Position numbers and translations under genes: made by a program. Source: Flavobacterium sp. WV_118_3 (lineage in GTDB: Bacteria; Bacteroidota; Bacteroidia; Flavobacteriales; Flavobacteriaceae). From it: 64,000 bases of DNA. The notes beneath the pieces were generated by a model. That model searched no databases. It saw only the letters and a program-made list of their open reading frames with translations, and was not told where the DNA came from. Of this stretch, positions 20,387 through 31,289 are shown one piece after another. The stretch is from NCBI RefSeq assembly GCF_039778605.1, contig NZ_CP156060.1:231501-295500 (forward strand). The letters run 5' to 3'. Numbering within the stretch: position 1 is the first letter of the stretch; each line of letters begins with the position of its first letter.

Positions 20387-20503
20387 ATGAAAGTAAGAGC
20401 ATCAGTTAAAAAAAGAAGTGCCGAGTGCATTATTGTGCGTAGAAAAGGAAGATTATACGTTATTAATAAAAAGAATCCTAGATTTAAACAAAGACAAGGA
20501 TAG
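20387..20503 (+). CDS. rpmJ: 50S ribosomal protein L36, zinc-independent type
   Basis: This 38-residue gene is easy to miss. The translation begins [14 protein letters not shown] and ends NPRFKQRQG, the L36 pattern. Only one cysteine is present, so the zinc-binding C-C-C-H set of classic L36 is absent. It lies 11 nt after infA and 2 nt before rpsM, the expected position. Confidence 0.97.
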
Positions 20504-20505
20504 TT

Positions 20506-20880
20506 ATGGCAAGAATTGCAGGGGTAGATATACCTAAAAATAAAAGAGGAATCATCGCGCTAACCTATATCTTCGGAATTGGGGACAGCAGAGCGAAAGA
20601 GATTTTAGCTAAAGCTAACGTAAGCGAAGATAAAAAAGTTCAAGATTGGAATGACGACGAAATCGGAGCAATCCGTGAAGCTGTTTCTTATTTCAAAATT
20701 GAAGGAGAATTACGTTCTGAAATTTCATTAAACATCAAACGTTTAATGGATATCGGATGTTACAGAGGAATTCGTCATAGAGCTGGACTTCCATTAAGAG
20801 GTCAAAGAACTAAAAACAACTCTAGAACAAGAAAAGGTAAAAGAAAAACTGTTGCTAACAAGAAAAAAGCAACTAAATAA
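20506..20880 (+). CDS. rpsM: 30S ribosomal protein S13
   Basis: S13 contacts the large subunit and P-site tRNA. The 124-residue protein opens '[20 protein letters not shown]' and contains '[20 protein letters not shown]', the S13 signature. It begins the alpha-type block rpsM-rpsK-rpsD-rpoA-rplQ. Confidence 0.99.
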   Translation: MARIAGVDIPKNKRGIIALTYIFGIGDSRAKEILAKANVSEDKKVQDWNDDEIGAIREAVSYFKIEGELRSEISLNIKRLMDIGCYRGIRHRAGLPLRGQRTKNNSRTRKGKRKTVANKKKATK

Positions 20881-20891
20881 TAAGTAGTAGT

Positions 20892-21275
20892 ATGGCTAAG
20901 GCAAATACAAAAAAGCGTAAAGTTATCGTTGAATCAACAGGCGAGGCTCATATTAGTGCAACTTTTAACAACATCATCATTTCTTTAACTAACAAGAAAG
21001 GTGAAGTTATTTCTTGGTCTTCAGCTGGAAAAATGGGCTTTAGAGGTTCTAAAAAGAATACTCCTTATGCAGCTCAAATGGCAGCAGAAGATTGTAGCAA
21101 AGTTGCTTTAGAAGCAGGACTTAAAAAAGTAAAAGTTTACGTTAAAGGTCCTGGAAATGGTAGAGAATCTGCTATCAGATCTCTTCACAATGGAGGAATT
21201 GAAGTTACCGAAATCATCGACGTAACTCCAATGCCACACAACGGATGTCGCCCTCCAAAAAGAAGAAGAGTTTAA
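20892..21275 (+). CDS. rpsK: 30S ribosomal protein S11
   Basis: S11 forms part of the platform and lines the E-site mRNA path. The 127-residue protein has '[18 protein letters not shown]', [19 protein letters not shown] and the C-terminal '[18 protein letters not shown]', all characteristic. Confidence 0.99.
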   Translation: MAKANTKKRKVIVESTGEAHISATFNNIIISLTNKKGEVISWSSAGKMGFRGSKKNTPYAAQMAAEDCSKVALEAGLKKVKVYVKGPGNGRESAIRSLHNGGIEVTEIIDVTPMPHNGCRPPKRRRV

Positions 21276-21293
21276 TTATTTATAGTATAACCT

Positions 21294-21350
21294 AAGGTAG
21301 GAACAAGATTATCGGAGGAAAGACCTGAATTCATAATCCCTACCTTTTTT
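21294..21350 (+). terminator. long-loop hairpin with U-tract between rpsK and rpsD (possible attenuator)
   Basis: The 86-nt rpsK-rpsD gap has an 8-bp perfect stem (21294-21301 with 21339-21346) around a 37-nt loop, running directly into a T run (21345-21350). The stem-plus-U layout resembles an intrinsic terminator or attenuator, but the long loop is unusual and suggests internal structure. Its position 11 nt before rpsD fits a regulatory leader. Whether S4 binds it is unknown. Confidence 0.5.
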
Positions 21351-21361
21351 AATTTTTAGCA

Positions 21362-21967
21362 ATGGCAAGATATACTGGTCCACAAACTAAAATCGCTCGT
21401 AAATTTGGTGAAGCGATCTTCGGAGATGACAAATCTTTCGAAAAAAGAAATTACCCTCCAGGGCAACACGGTTTAGCGAAAAAAAGAGGTAAAAAATCCG
21501 AGTACGCTATCCAGTTAATGGAGAAACAAAAAGCAAAGTACACATATGGAATTTTAGAGCGTCAGTTCCGTAACTTATTCGAAAAAGCAGCTGCTTCTAG
21601 AGGAGTAACGGGTGAGGTGTTAATCCAATTATGTGAAGCAAGATTAGATAACGTAGTATACAGAATGGGTATCGCTCCTTCTCGTCGTGCTGCTCGTCAA
21701 ATCGTTTCACACCGTCACATCACTGTAAATGGTGAAGTGGTAAATATCCCTTCTTATCACCTTAAACCAGGTGACAAAGTTGCTGTTCGTGAAAAATCAA
21801 AATCTCTTGAGGCTATCGAACGCTCGTTATCTAATTCTAGCACTGTTTACGAATGGATTACTTGGAATAATGATACTAAAGAAGGTACTTTCGTTTCTGT
21901 ACCGGCAAGAATCCAAGTTCCAGAAAACATTAAGGAACAGTTAATCGTAGAGTTGTACAACAAATAA
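21362..21967 (+). CDS. rpsD: 30S ribosomal protein S4, zinc-independent type
   Basis: S4 initiates 30S assembly and affects accuracy. The 201-residue protein starts '[20 protein letters not shown]', without the CXXC pairs of the zinc-binding form. Its S4 RNA-binding domain holds '[20 protein letters not shown]' and '[18 protein letters not shown]'. It is separated from rpsK by the long-loop hairpin and from rpoA by 25 nt. Confidence 0.99.
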   Translation: MARYTGPQTKIARKFGEAIFGDDKSFEKRNYPPGQHGLAKKRGKKSEYAIQLMEKQKAKYTYGILERQFRNLFEKAAASRGVTGEVLIQLCEARLDNVVYRMGIAPSRRAARQIVSHRHITVNGEVVNIPSYHLKPGDKVAVREKSKSLEAIERSLSNSSTVYEWITWNNDTKEGTFVSVPARIQVPENIKEQLIVELYNK

Positions 21968-21992
21968 TAATTAGACATCAGTCGAAATAAAT

Positions 21993-22985
21993 ATGGCAAT
22001 ATTTAATTTTCAAAAGCCCGATAAAGTTATCATGATCGATTCAACCGATTTTGAAGGTAAATTTGAATTCAGACCTTTAGAACCGGGATATGGATTGACT
22101 GTTGGTAACGCATTAAGACGTGTTTTGCTTTCTTCTTTGGAAGGATATGCAATCACTTCGGTTCGTATTGAAGGCGTGGATCACGAATTCTCTACTATCT
22201 CCGGTGTGGTTGAAGATGTTACAGAAATCATCCTGAACTTGAAACAAGTACGTTTCAAGCGTCAAATCGAAGATATCGATAATGAATCTGTTTCTATCTC
22301 ATTTTCTGGTAAAGAGCAACTTACGGCCGGTGATTTTCAAAAATTTATCTCTGGCTTCCAAGTGCTTAACCCGGATTTGATTATCTGCAACCTTGATAGC
22401 AAAATTACCATTAACATGGAATTATCTATCGAAAAAGGGCGTGGTTATGTTCCTGCTGAAGAAAACAAAAAACCTAATGCACCTATAGGAACTATTTTTA
22501 CAGATTCTATTTACACTCCAGTAAAGAATGTAAAATATTCAATAGAAAACTTCCGTGTGGAGCAAAAAACTGACTATGAAAAATTAGTTTTTGAGATCAT
22601 TACTGATGGTTCTATTCACCCTAAAGATGCCTTAACAGAAGCAGCTAAAACGTTGATTCATCACTTTATGTTGTTCTCTGATGAAAGAATTACACTTGAG
22701 GCTGATGAAATTGCTCAGACAGAGTCGTACGACGAAGAATCATTACATATGAGACAATTGCTTAAAACCAAACTTGTCGATATGGATCTTTCTGTTAGAG
22801 CACTAAATTGTTTAAAAGCGGCTGAAGTTGATACACTAGGCGATTTAGTATCATTTAATAAAAATGATCTGATGAAGTTCCGTAACTTCGGTAAGAAATC
22901 ATTAACAGAACTTGACGAATTAGTCGCTGTTAAAGGGCTTACTTTCGGAATGGATCTGACTAAATATAAATTAGATAAAGAATAA
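21993..22985 (+). CDS. rpoA: DNA-directed RNA polymerase alpha subunit
   Basis: Alpha dimerises to nucleate RNA polymerase. The 330-residue protein has the N-terminal assembly domain with '[20 protein letters not shown]' and a C-terminal helix-hairpin-helix domain (about 255-325) with '[18 protein letters not shown]' and '[12 protein letters not shown]'. The C-terminal domain contacts upstream promoter DNA and activators. Position between rpsD and rplQ is standard. Confidence 0.99.
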   Translation: MAIFNFQKPDKVIMIDSTDFEGKFEFRPLEPGYGLTVGNALRRVLLSSLEGYAITSVRIEGVDHEFSTISGVVEDVTEIILNLKQVRFKRQIEDIDNESVSISFSGKEQLTAGDFQKFISGFQVLNPDLIICNLDSKITINMELSIEKGRGYVPAEENKKPNAPIGTIFTDSIYTPVKNVKYSIENFRVEQKTDYEKLVFEIITDGSIHPKDALTEAAKTLIHHFMLFSDERITLEADEIAQTESYDEESLHMRQLLKTKLVDMDLSVRALNCLKAAEVDTLGDLVSFNKNDLMKFRNFGKKSLTELDELVAVKGLTFGMDLTKYKLDKE

Positions 22986-23023
22986 TCTAGTCCGCCCTAA
23001 AAGCGCGATTAAATTGTATAGCA

Positions 23024-23515
23024 ATGAGACACGGAAAAAAAATAAATCATTTAAGCAGACAGGCTGGACATAGAAAATCTATGTTGGCTAATATGGCTTG
23101 CTCACTTATCGAGCACAAGCGTATCAATACTACTGTTGCTAAAGCGAAAGCTTTAAAGCAATTTGTAGAGCCATTGGTAACAAAATCAAAAGAAGATACT
23201 ACTCACAACCGTCGTGTTGTTTTCGCTTACTTACGTAACAAATACGCGGTAACGGAATTATTTAGAGAAGTAGCTGCTAAAGTTGGTGATCGTCCAGGTG
23301 GATATACTCGTATTATTAAATTGGGTAACCGTCTTGGAGATAACGCTGATATGGCAATGATCGAACTTGTAGATTTCAACGAATTGTACAACGGAGGTAA
23401 GAAAGAAGTTAAAAAAGCAACTACTCGTCGTGGTAGAGCTAAAAAGACTGAAGCTGCTCCTGCTACCGAAGCTCCGGCTGCTGAAACTACTGAAAATACA
23501 GAAGCTACTGAATAA
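23024..23515 (+). CDS. rplQ: 50S ribosomal protein L17 with acidic tail
   Basis: L17 is a 50S protein near the exit-tunnel side. The conserved core is [28 protein letters not shown] and a later '[20 protein letters not shown]'. The 163-residue length exceeds the enteric form (about 127). The extra C-terminus is a low-complexity Ala/Thr/Glu-rich tail after [14 protein letters not shown], often seen in Bacteroidota. It is the last gene of the superoperon, followed by a terminator. Confidence 0.99.
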   Translation: MRHGKKINHLSRQAGHRKSMLANMACSLIEHKRINTTVAKAKALKQFVEPLVTKSKEDTTHNRRVVFAYLRNKYAVTELFREVAAKVGDRPGGYTRIIKLGNRLGDNADMAMIELVDFNELYNGGKKEVKKATTRRGRAKKTEAAPATEAPAAETTENTEATE

Positions 23516-23546
23516 TCATGAAACAATTGATTCTTCAATAAAAATT

Positions 23547-23580
23547 AAGGATGAACTTTTTAAGTTTGTCCTTTTTTTTT
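23547..23580 (+). terminator. intrinsic terminator of the ribosomal superoperon
   Basis: A 12-bp stem with two G-U wobbles (23547-23558 with 23562-23573, loop TTT) runs into a stretch of T residues through 23580. It lies 31 nt after the rplQ stop and would end the long transcript. Confidence 0.8.
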
Positions 23581-23664
23581 GCCTTTTTTTTCGGTTCCCA
23601 ATCACCAAAATGAAAAAAGAACAGCGGTTTTGTCCGAATAGTTTCCAGAAAGAAGAATTTAGAT

Positions 23665-23672
23665 TAAATTTG
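23665..23672 (+). promoter_or_regulatory. -7 box of the carA promoter
   Basis: TAAATTTG matches TANNTTTG, 24 nt before the carA ATG. No good TTTG lies at the -33 position, so strength is uncertain. Confidence 0.5.
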
Positions 23673-23696
23673 CAAAATTTTACAACACAACACACA

Positions 23697-26136
<2,440 letters not shown>

Positions 26137-26154
26137 GAATACTTTAAGTATAGG

Positions 26155-26185
26155 AAAAGGCTGTCCGATAAGGATGGCCTTTTTT
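26155..26185 (+). terminator. intrinsic terminator after eno
   Basis: Arms AAAAGGCTGTCC (26155-26166) and GGATGGCCTTTT pair with two G-U wobbles around a 5-nt loop, followed by a T run to 26185. It starts 19 nt after the eno stop. Confidence 0.8.
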
Positions 26186-26193
26186 GTTGCATT

Positions 26194-26226
26194 ACACCGG
26201 ACAGGTTTGGAAAACCTGTCCGGTGT
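26194..26226. repeat. perfect GC-rich 15-bp palindrome (REP-like unit)
   Basis: Arms 26194-26208 (ACACCGGACAGGTTT) and 26212-26226 are exact reverse complements with a 3-nt loop. It is much more GC-rich than its surroundings, has no U-tract and sits 8 nt after the eno terminator. The layout resembles the extragenic palindromic units scattered between genes in many bacteria. Only one copy is present in this window, so repetition cannot be shown here. Confidence 0.6.
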
Positions 26227-26484
26227 CTCATGATGAAAAATAGCGGTAAAAAAGTGTGTTTTATGTAACATCCCGGCAATTTTTAGTAACGTAATTTAAC
26301 TTGTGAAAACACGACTTTACAGGGTGTTTTTTTGTGCGGTAAAAAATGTGAAAAATGTAATTTTTACGCTTAATTTTTACGGAATAATTAACGATTTCCT
26401 TGCTTGATTTTCTTTCCATTTCGGTTGGAATTGCTTAAATTCGCAGATAACAAAAATATTTTACATTTAATTCCTAATACAAAC

Positions 26485-27768
26485 ATGTCAAAAACTGCAA
26501 TATTAGAAATTGATGGCAACAAATATGAATTCCCGGTAATAGTAGGAAGCGAGAACGAAGTTGCTATCGATATAGAAAAATTACGTGCTGCAACTGGCGC
26601 GATTACGCTTGACCCGGGGTATAAAAATTCAGGATCTTGTAAAAGTGATATCACTTTCCTTGACGGGGAACAAGGTATTCTTCGTTACAGAGGATATGCC
26701 ATTGAAGACCTGGCCGAAAAAGCAAACTTTTTAGAAGTATCGTATCTGGTTATTTTTGGCGAGTTGCCAACAGTAGCTCAATTAGAAAAATTCGAAAACG
26801 ATATCCGTAAATACACGTTGGTTAATGAAGAAATGAAAAACATCATCGATGGTTTTCCTAAAACCGCACACCCAATGGGCGTTCTGTCTTCACTAACAAG
26901 TGCGCTTACAGCGTTTAATCCGAAAGTTGTCAATGTTGAAAACGAAGAGGAAATGTACACCGCTGTTTGTAAAACAATGGGTAAATTCCTGGTATTGGCT
27001 ACCTGGACTTTCCGTAAAACTTCTGGTTTCCCGTTAAACTACTACGACAATACGAAAGGATATGTGGAAAACTTCCTTCGTTTGATGTTCGAATTACCAA
27101 CTGGACCGTATACAATCAATCCGGTTATCGTAGATGCATTGGATAAATTATTCATCCTTCATGCTGATCACGAACAAAACTGTTCTACGTCAACAGTACG
27201 TATGGTAGGTTCGTCTCATGCTGGTTTATTTGCTTCAATCTCTGCCGGTGTTTCTGCTCTATGGGGACCATTACACGGAGGTGCAAATCAGGCGGTATTG
27301 GAAATGTTGGAAGAAATCCAGAAAGATGGAGGTGATGCAGAGAAATATTTGGCGAAAGCAAAAGATAAAAACGATCCTTTCCGTTTAATGGGATTCGGAC
27401 ACCGTGTTTATAAAAACTTCGACCCACGTGCGAAAATCATCAAAAAAGCAGCTGATGAAGTATTGGCTACTTTAGGAGTTAACGATCCAATCTTGAACAT
27501 CGCGAAACAATTAGAAGAATCGGCTTTACAGGATGAGTATTTCAAATCGAGAAACTTATATCCAAACGTAGATTTCTATTCCGGAATTATTTACCGCGCT
27601 TTAGGAATTCCAACGGATATGTTTACCGTATTGTTCGCAATCGGACGTCTTCCGGGATGGATTGCACAATGGAAAGAAATGCGGGTGAACAAAGAACCAA
27701 TCGGACGTCCACGTCAGGTGTATACGGGTTATGCATTGCGTTCTTTTAAACCAATGAACGAAAGATAA
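26485..27768 (+). CDS. gltA: citrate synthase
   Basis: Citrate synthase condenses acetyl-CoA and oxaloacetate at the entry of the TCA cycle. The 427-residue protein starts MSKTAILEIDGNKYEFPVIVG. It has the substrate-binding region 'DHEQNCSTSTVRMVGSSHAG', 'GPLHGGANQAVLEML' with its catalytic histidine, 'MGFGHRVYKNFDPR', and 'NVDFYSGIIYRALGIPTDMF' with the catalytic aspartate. This is the hexameric type II form. An in-frame upstream extension to 26404 exists, but the ATG at 26485 gives the standard N-terminus. A strong terminator follows. Confidence 0.98.
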   Translation: MSKTAILEIDGNKYEFPVIVGSENEVAIDIEKLRAATGAITLDPGYKNSGSCKSDITFLDGEQGILRYRGYAIEDLAEKANFLEVSYLVIFGELPTVAQLEKFENDIRKYTLVNEEMKNIIDGFPKTAHPMGVLSSLTSALTAFNPKVVNVENEEEMYTAVCKTMGKFLVLATWTFRKTSGFPLNYYDNTKGYVENFLRLMFELPTGPYTINPVIVDALDKLFILHADHEQNCSTSTVRMVGSSHAGLFASISAGVSALWGPLHGGANQAVLEMLEEIQKDGGDAEKYLAKAKDKNDPFRLMGFGHRVYKNFDPRAKIIKKAADEVLATLGVNDPILNIAKQLEESALQDEYFKSRNLYPNVDFYSGIIYRALGIPTDMFTVLFAIGRLPGWIAQWKEMRVNKEPIGRPRQVYTGYALRSFKPMNER

Positions 27769-27785
27769 TAGTTGTTATCATAAAT

Positions 27786-27820
27786 AAAAAATCCCGAAGC
27801 ACAACTTCGGGATTTTTTTT
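27786..27820. terminator. bidirectional terminator between gltA and the convergent small gene
   Basis: The stem ATCCCGAAG/CTTCGGGAT (27791-27799 with 27805-27813, loop CACAA) is flanked by an A run before and a T run after. It can therefore end transcripts from both gltA (+) and the 27819-28184 gene (-). Confidence 0.9.
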
Positions 27821-28184
27821 ATTCTGTAGTTTTTTCTGCTTCCGTATCGTCGGATACATCATCTACTTTATCTTCGGCCTTATTAATCCAATCGGAAACC
27901 GACTCTTTTGCATCGGCGGCTTTTTCTTCTAACCATTCGCCGGCATCGGTTATGGTGTCTTTGGCCTTGTCGGCAAAGTGGGTTACCGTTTCCGATACGC
28001 CCATTTCTTCCAGTTTGTTAGAAACCGTATCACCGATATCAGTAACGGTATCAGCTACCTCTTTGGAAAAAGATTCGATTTTGTCTGATGCCGCTTCAGA
28101 CGTATTATGTAAGGCATCGCCAACATTTTCGGTAGTCTGTTTGGCCTTTCCGAAAAGCGAACTAAAAAAGCTTGATAATCCCAT
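27819..28184 (-). CDS. small helical hydrophilic protein (YtxH/LEA-like), function unknown
   Basis: The 121-residue protein opens MGLSSFFSSLFGKAKQTTENV and then consists of charged amphipathic-helix repeats: KIESFSKEVADTVTDIGDTV, HFADKAKDTITDAGEWLEEKA, ADAKESVSDWINKAEDKVDD. It ends in an acidic tail (DDTEAEKTTE). There is no signal peptide or catalytic motif. The pattern of 11-residue-like helical repeats resembles LEA or YtxH-type stress proteins, but this is composition rather than proven homology. It stands alone, convergent with gltA. Confidence 0.75.
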   Translation of the reverse strand: MGLSSFFSSLFGKAKQTTENVGDALHNTSEAASDKIESFSKEVADTVTDIGDTVSNKLEEMGVSETVTHFADKAKDTITDAGEWLEEKAADAKESVSDWINKAEDKVDDVSDDTEAEKTTE

Positions 28185-28333
28185 GTTTTGTAGTTTTTTA
28201 AGTAAATGTATTAAAAAATTACTTTTTGTTAGCTTATAATTGCTTTATTTTTAAGTTATTATAATTCGAAAGAATAATTCATAATCTGACGGATATTTGA
28301 TCGGGACTTTTTTATTAATCAAACCCCTTTGTT

Positions 28334-28341
28334 TATATTTG
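28334..28341 (+). promoter_or_regulatory. -7 box before the DDAH-like gene
   Basis: TATATTTG matches TANNTTTG and lies 16 nt before the ATG at 28358. TTTA occurs near the -33 position (28311-28314). Confidence 0.6.
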
Positions 28342-28357
28342 CCAAAAGCCAAAAGCT

Positions 28358-29272
28358 ATGTTAAGTCTAAATGTGAAAAATGAAACGTCGCGGCTTAGAG
28401 CCGTCGTTTTAGGTACTGCAGTAAATAATGGACCTACGCCCACAATTGAAGAGGCCTATGATCCGAAATCATTAGAACATATTAAAGCGGGAACTTATCC
28501 TGTAGAATCAGATATGATCAAAGAAATGGACGCCTTTAATGCCGTTTTCAAAAAATACGATGTTAAAGTGTTTCGTCCGGAAATTATAGAAAGCTATAAC
28601 CAAATCTTTTCCCGTGATATCGGTTTTGTGATTGATGATACATTTGTGAAAGCCAATATATTACCGGATCGCGAAAGAGAATTGGATGCGATCCAATATA
28701 TAATCGATCAGATGGACCCGCAAAAGGTGGTTCGTCCGCCTGAAGAAGTACATATTGAAGGTGGTGATGTAATGGTGTGGAATGATCATATTTTTATCGG
28801 AACGTATAAAGGAAGTGATTACAAAGATTATATCACAGCGCGTACTAATATGGAAGGTGTGGCCTATATCAAAAAACTTTTCCCACATAAAATCGTAAAA
28901 GAATTTGATCTGGTAAAATCGAAAATTGAACCGAGAGATAATGCCTTACACCTGGATTGCTGTTTTCAACCGGTGGGAACTGATAAAGGAATTATCTATA
29001 AAAGTGGTTTCCGCGAAGAAGCCGATTATATGTACCTGGTGAATCTTTTTGGAATGGAAAACCTGTTCCATATCGAAAGAGAGGAGATGTATCAGATGAA
29101 TTCGAATGTGTTTTCAATTGCGCCGGATGTGGTGGTATCGGAACGCAATTTTACAAGACTAAATAACTGGTTGCGTAGTAAAGGAATTACTGTAGAGGAA
29201 ATTCCGTATGCCGAAATCGCAAAACAGGAAGGATTGTTGCGATGTTCCACTTTACCGTTGATCCGGGATTAA
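28358..29272 (+). CDS. dimethylarginine dimethylaminohydrolase (DDAH)-like amidinohydrolase
   Basis: This 304-residue protein belongs to the guanidino-group-modifying superfamily (arginine deiminase, DDAH, amidinotransferase). The expected catalytic set is visible: acid motif 'VHIEGGDVMVWN' (about residues 130-140), histidine in 'NALHLDCCFQPVG' (about 200), and a C-terminal nucleophile cysteine in 'GLLRCSTLPLIRD' (about 297). Such enzymes hydrolyse or transfer the guanidino group of arginine derivatives in the cytoplasm. Whether the substrate is methylarginine, arginine or another compound cannot be read from sequence. It is followed after 21 nt by ctlX, so the two probably work in one pathway of arginine or citrulline use. 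Confidence 0.88.
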   Translation: MLSLNVKNETSRLRAVVLGTAVNNGPTPTIEEAYDPKSLEHIKAGTYPVESDMIKEMDAFNAVFKKYDVKVFRPEIIESYNQIFSRDIGFVIDDTFVKANILPDRERELDAIQYIIDQMDPQKVVRPPEEVHIEGGDVMVWNDHIFIGTYKGSDYKDYITARTNMEGVAYIKKLFPHKIVKEFDLVKSKIEPRDNALHLDCCFQPVGTDKGIIYKSGFREEADYMYLVNLFGMENLFHIEREEMYQMNSNVFSIAPDVVVSERNFTRLNNWLRSKGITVEEIPYAEIAKQEGLLRCSTLPLIRD

Positions 29273-29293
29273 TAATTTTAAGAAAATAGTGTT

Positions 29294-30232
29294 ATGAAAC
29301 AAACAACAAATACCATTTTGATGATCCGCCCGGTGGCGTTCCGGATGAACGAACAAACGGCTGTAAATAATTATTACCAAAAAGTATTGGACAACCTGTT
29401 GCCGGCTACGGTAAATGCCAAAGCACAGGAAGAGTTTGATGCTTTTGTTGAAAAACTAAAAAACGTGGGTGTAAACGTTATCGTTGTGGAAGATACCGTT
29501 ACGCCGGACACGCCGGACAGTATTTTTCCGAACAACTGGATTTCGTTCCACGAAAACGGCGATGTGGCTTTGTATCCAATGTTTGCCGAAAACCGTCGTT
29601 TAGAACGTCGTGAGGATATATTGGATATTTTGGAAGAAAAAGGTTTTCAAATCGAGAATATTGTGGATTATACCTCCGCAGAAGAAGATAATATCTTTTT
29701 GGAAGGAACCGGAAGTTTATTGTTGGATCGTGAAAACGGAAAAGCCTATTGCGCTTTGTCGCCACGAGCAGATGAAGAACTGATGATTGAGTTTTGCGAA
29801 GATTTTGAGTTAAACCCGGTAATCTTTGAAGCGTATCAAACGGTAAACGGAGAGCGCAAGCATATCTATCATACCAATGTGATGATGTGTTTGGCGGAAA
29901 CATTTGCAGTAATCTGTGCCGATTGTATCGATGATACCAAAGAACGTAAAATGGTGTTGGATTGTCTGAAATCAGATGGAAAAGAAATTATATTGATCAC
30001 GGAAGATCAGGTAAATAATTTCGCTGGAAATATGCTGCAGGTACGCGGTGCTAATGACAAGCGTTATTTGGTGATGAGTGCTTCGGCGCATCAGAGTCTG
30101 ACAAAAGATCAGATCGCAAAAATCGAAAAACACTGCGAGATTTTAAGCTCCAGTCTGGATACGATTGAAGCCTGTGGTGGTGGAAGTGCCCGTTGTATGA
30201 TGGCGGAAGTATTTTTGCCGGAAGGAGAGTAG
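29294..30232 (+). CDS. ctlX: citrulline utilization hydrolase CtlX (arginine deiminase-related)
   Basis: The 312-residue protein carries the CtlX pattern: 'MIRPVAFRMNEQTAVNNYYQ' at the start, 'DSIFPNNWISFHENG' (about 75-90), EGTGSLLLDR (about 138), 'YHTNVMMCLAETFAVIC' (about 195) and the C-terminal cysteine motif GGGSARCMMAEVF. This is the guanidino-modifying fold with Asp/Glu, His and Cys residues placed as in amidinohydrolases. The family is proposed to hydrolyse citrulline to ornithine. It is in an operon with the DDAH-like gene, which could supply citrulline. Confidence 0.9.
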   Translation: MKQTTNTILMIRPVAFRMNEQTAVNNYYQKVLDNLLPATVNAKAQEEFDAFVEKLKNVGVNVIVVEDTVTPDTPDSIFPNNWISFHENGDVALYPMFAENRRLERREDILDILEEKGFQIENIVDYTSAEEDNIFLEGTGSLLLDRENGKAYCALSPRADEELMIEFCEDFELNPVIFEAYQTVNGERKHIYHTNVMMCLAETFAVICADCIDDTKERKMVLDCLKSDGKEIILITEDQVNNFAGNMLQVRGANDKRYLVMSASAHQSLTKDQIAKIEKHCEILSSSLDTIEACGGGSARCMMAEVFLPEGE

Positions 30233-30250
30233 TTAAGACTCAGCTATAAA

Positions 30251-30291
30251 AAAAAGGGGCAGTTCACACTTTTGAACTGCCTCTTTTTGTT
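30251..30291. terminator. bidirectional terminator between ctlX and the convergent DUF6607-like gene
   Basis: The stem GGGGCAGTTCA/TGAACTGCCTC (30256-30266 with 30273-30283, one G-U) is preceded by an A run and followed by T residues, so it can end transcripts from both sides. Confidence 0.9.
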
Positions 30292-30303
30292 TTGTATAAA
30301 GTA

Positions 30304-31209
30304 TTAGTTCTTTACAAAGCTATCGATAATTTTATCCGTTTCTGCTTTTGGAGTATCTCCTTTTAAGTCGAATAAATAGCCGAATAACGATTTACGATTT
30401 ACTTTTTCTTCTAAGTTTAAATCTTTATTTCGGTCGAAAATAGTTTGCCATTTGTCGCGAACGTTTTTCCACATCGCTTTGTTTTCTTTCCAGTATTTTT
30501 GAGCGGCAACACATTTAGAATCGGCTACTTTTGTATAGATGTCGATTCCTTTTTCCTGTGCTAATACCACATCTTTACCAGCGTCGTCACGTTTGATTTT
30601 TTTGTTATCCTGGTTGTGGATCCATCCGAATTTCGTGATTTCATGCTCGTTTCTTCTGTTTAAAACGTTGTAATCGTTACGGATGGTGTGTTCTCTTCGT
30701 GGAAGTGGCGCATCAGTATAGTTTCTCCAGTATGAAGTTCCGTCAACGTGAACCCATGTCGCGGTTCCTTCATAACGCGGACTATCGTCTACCTGGAATA
30801 CCCGTTGTGTCCATTGCCCTTTTACATCGGCTTTAGAAAGCGTTTTGTATTTCCATGACGTGTCTTTAAAGAAATCGTATAAACGGGTGTTTTCAAATTC
30901 CCAATCCTGTCTCCAGTGTTTTACAATCATAGTGTCTCCTACAATTAGCAAATGCTGCATTACGATTTTGTTGGGTTTGTCTTCAACCAATTCTACCCAC
31001 TCTAATCCTTTGTCATATTTTGTAGGGGATGGTTTGTAATTCTCGTCTTTTGTAGTTTTAAAAGTCTCTGCGAAATTAAACTCTACCTCATAACATCCAC
31101 ACATAGATTTGATCGCGTCGATGTCTTGTTTTTTCTTATTGCCTTGCGCATGACCTAAAAAGGCTGCGAACAATAAAGCAACAGTTAGTTTTTGTTTTAG
31201 ATTTTTCAT
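30304..31209 (-). CDS. DUF6607-like secreted protein next to a haem-uptake receptor
   Basis: The 301-residue protein has a signal peptide (about 1-21, LLFAAFLGHAQ) and no membrane segment afterwards, so it is periplasmic or surface-associated. Visible features are 'SMCGCYEVEFNFAETF' (about 35-50), 'MQHLLIVGDTMIVKHWRQDW', 'GQWTQRVFQVDDSPRYEG', and many aromatic residues as in a lipocalin-like barrel. I recognise it as the family called DUF6607, whose function is not known to me. It is divergent from the TonB receptor/HmuY genes, with both promoters in the shared 188-bp gap, so a role in haem or iron handling is a reasonable inference. Confidence 0.75.
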   Translation of the reverse strand: MKNLKQKLTVALLFAAFLGHAQGNKKKQDIDAIKSMCGCYEVEFNFAETFKTTKDENYKPSPTKYDKGLEWVELVEDKPNKIVMQHLLIVGDTMIVKHWRQDWEFENTRLYDFFKDTSWKYKTLSKADVKGQWTQRVFQVDDSPRYEGTATWVHVDGTSYWRNYTDAPLPRREHTIRNDYNVLNRRNEHEITKFGWIHNQDNKKIKRDDAGKDVVLAQEKGIDIYTKVADSKCVAAQKYWKENKAMWKNVRDKWQTIFDRNKDLNLEEKVNRKSLFGYLFDLKGDTPKAETDKIIDSFVKN

Positions 31210-31239
31210 TATGATGTATTAATTAAAAAATTTCCTGTG

Positions 31240-31247
31240 CAAAAATA
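31240..31247 (-). promoter_or_regulatory. -7 box of the DUF6607-like gene
   Basis: On the minus strand these bases read TATTTTTG, a match to TANNTTTG. They lie 31 nt before the start codon. Confidence 0.6.
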
Positions 31248-31281
31248 TTAAATTTATTTAGAATGAATAAAAATTATCACT

Positions 31282-31289
31282 TACATTTG
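31282..31289 (+). promoter_or_regulatory. -7 box of the haem receptor operon
   Basis: TACATTTG matches TANNTTTG. It faces away from the minus-strand box at 31240-31247, and 34 AT-rich nt separate them. A shared regulator site could lie between, but I found no clear Fur palindrome. Confidence 0.65.

Larger units (their letters stand above)
26137..26484. other. 348-bp eno-gltA intergenic region
   Basis: The eno-proximal part holds an intrinsic terminator (26155-26185) and a perfect 15-bp palindrome (26194-26226). The rest is AT-rich and contains the gltA promoter region. The best candidate is TAAATTCG (26436-26443, one mismatch to TANNTTTG) with TTTC 19 nt upstream. No open frame with coding character was seen. 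Confidence 0.6.

Noticed and set aside
31251..31275. AT-rich imperfect palindrome between the divergent haem-locus promoters as a Fur box
   Set aside because: Only a few bases of each arm pair; I could not match it to a Fur consensus with confidence.
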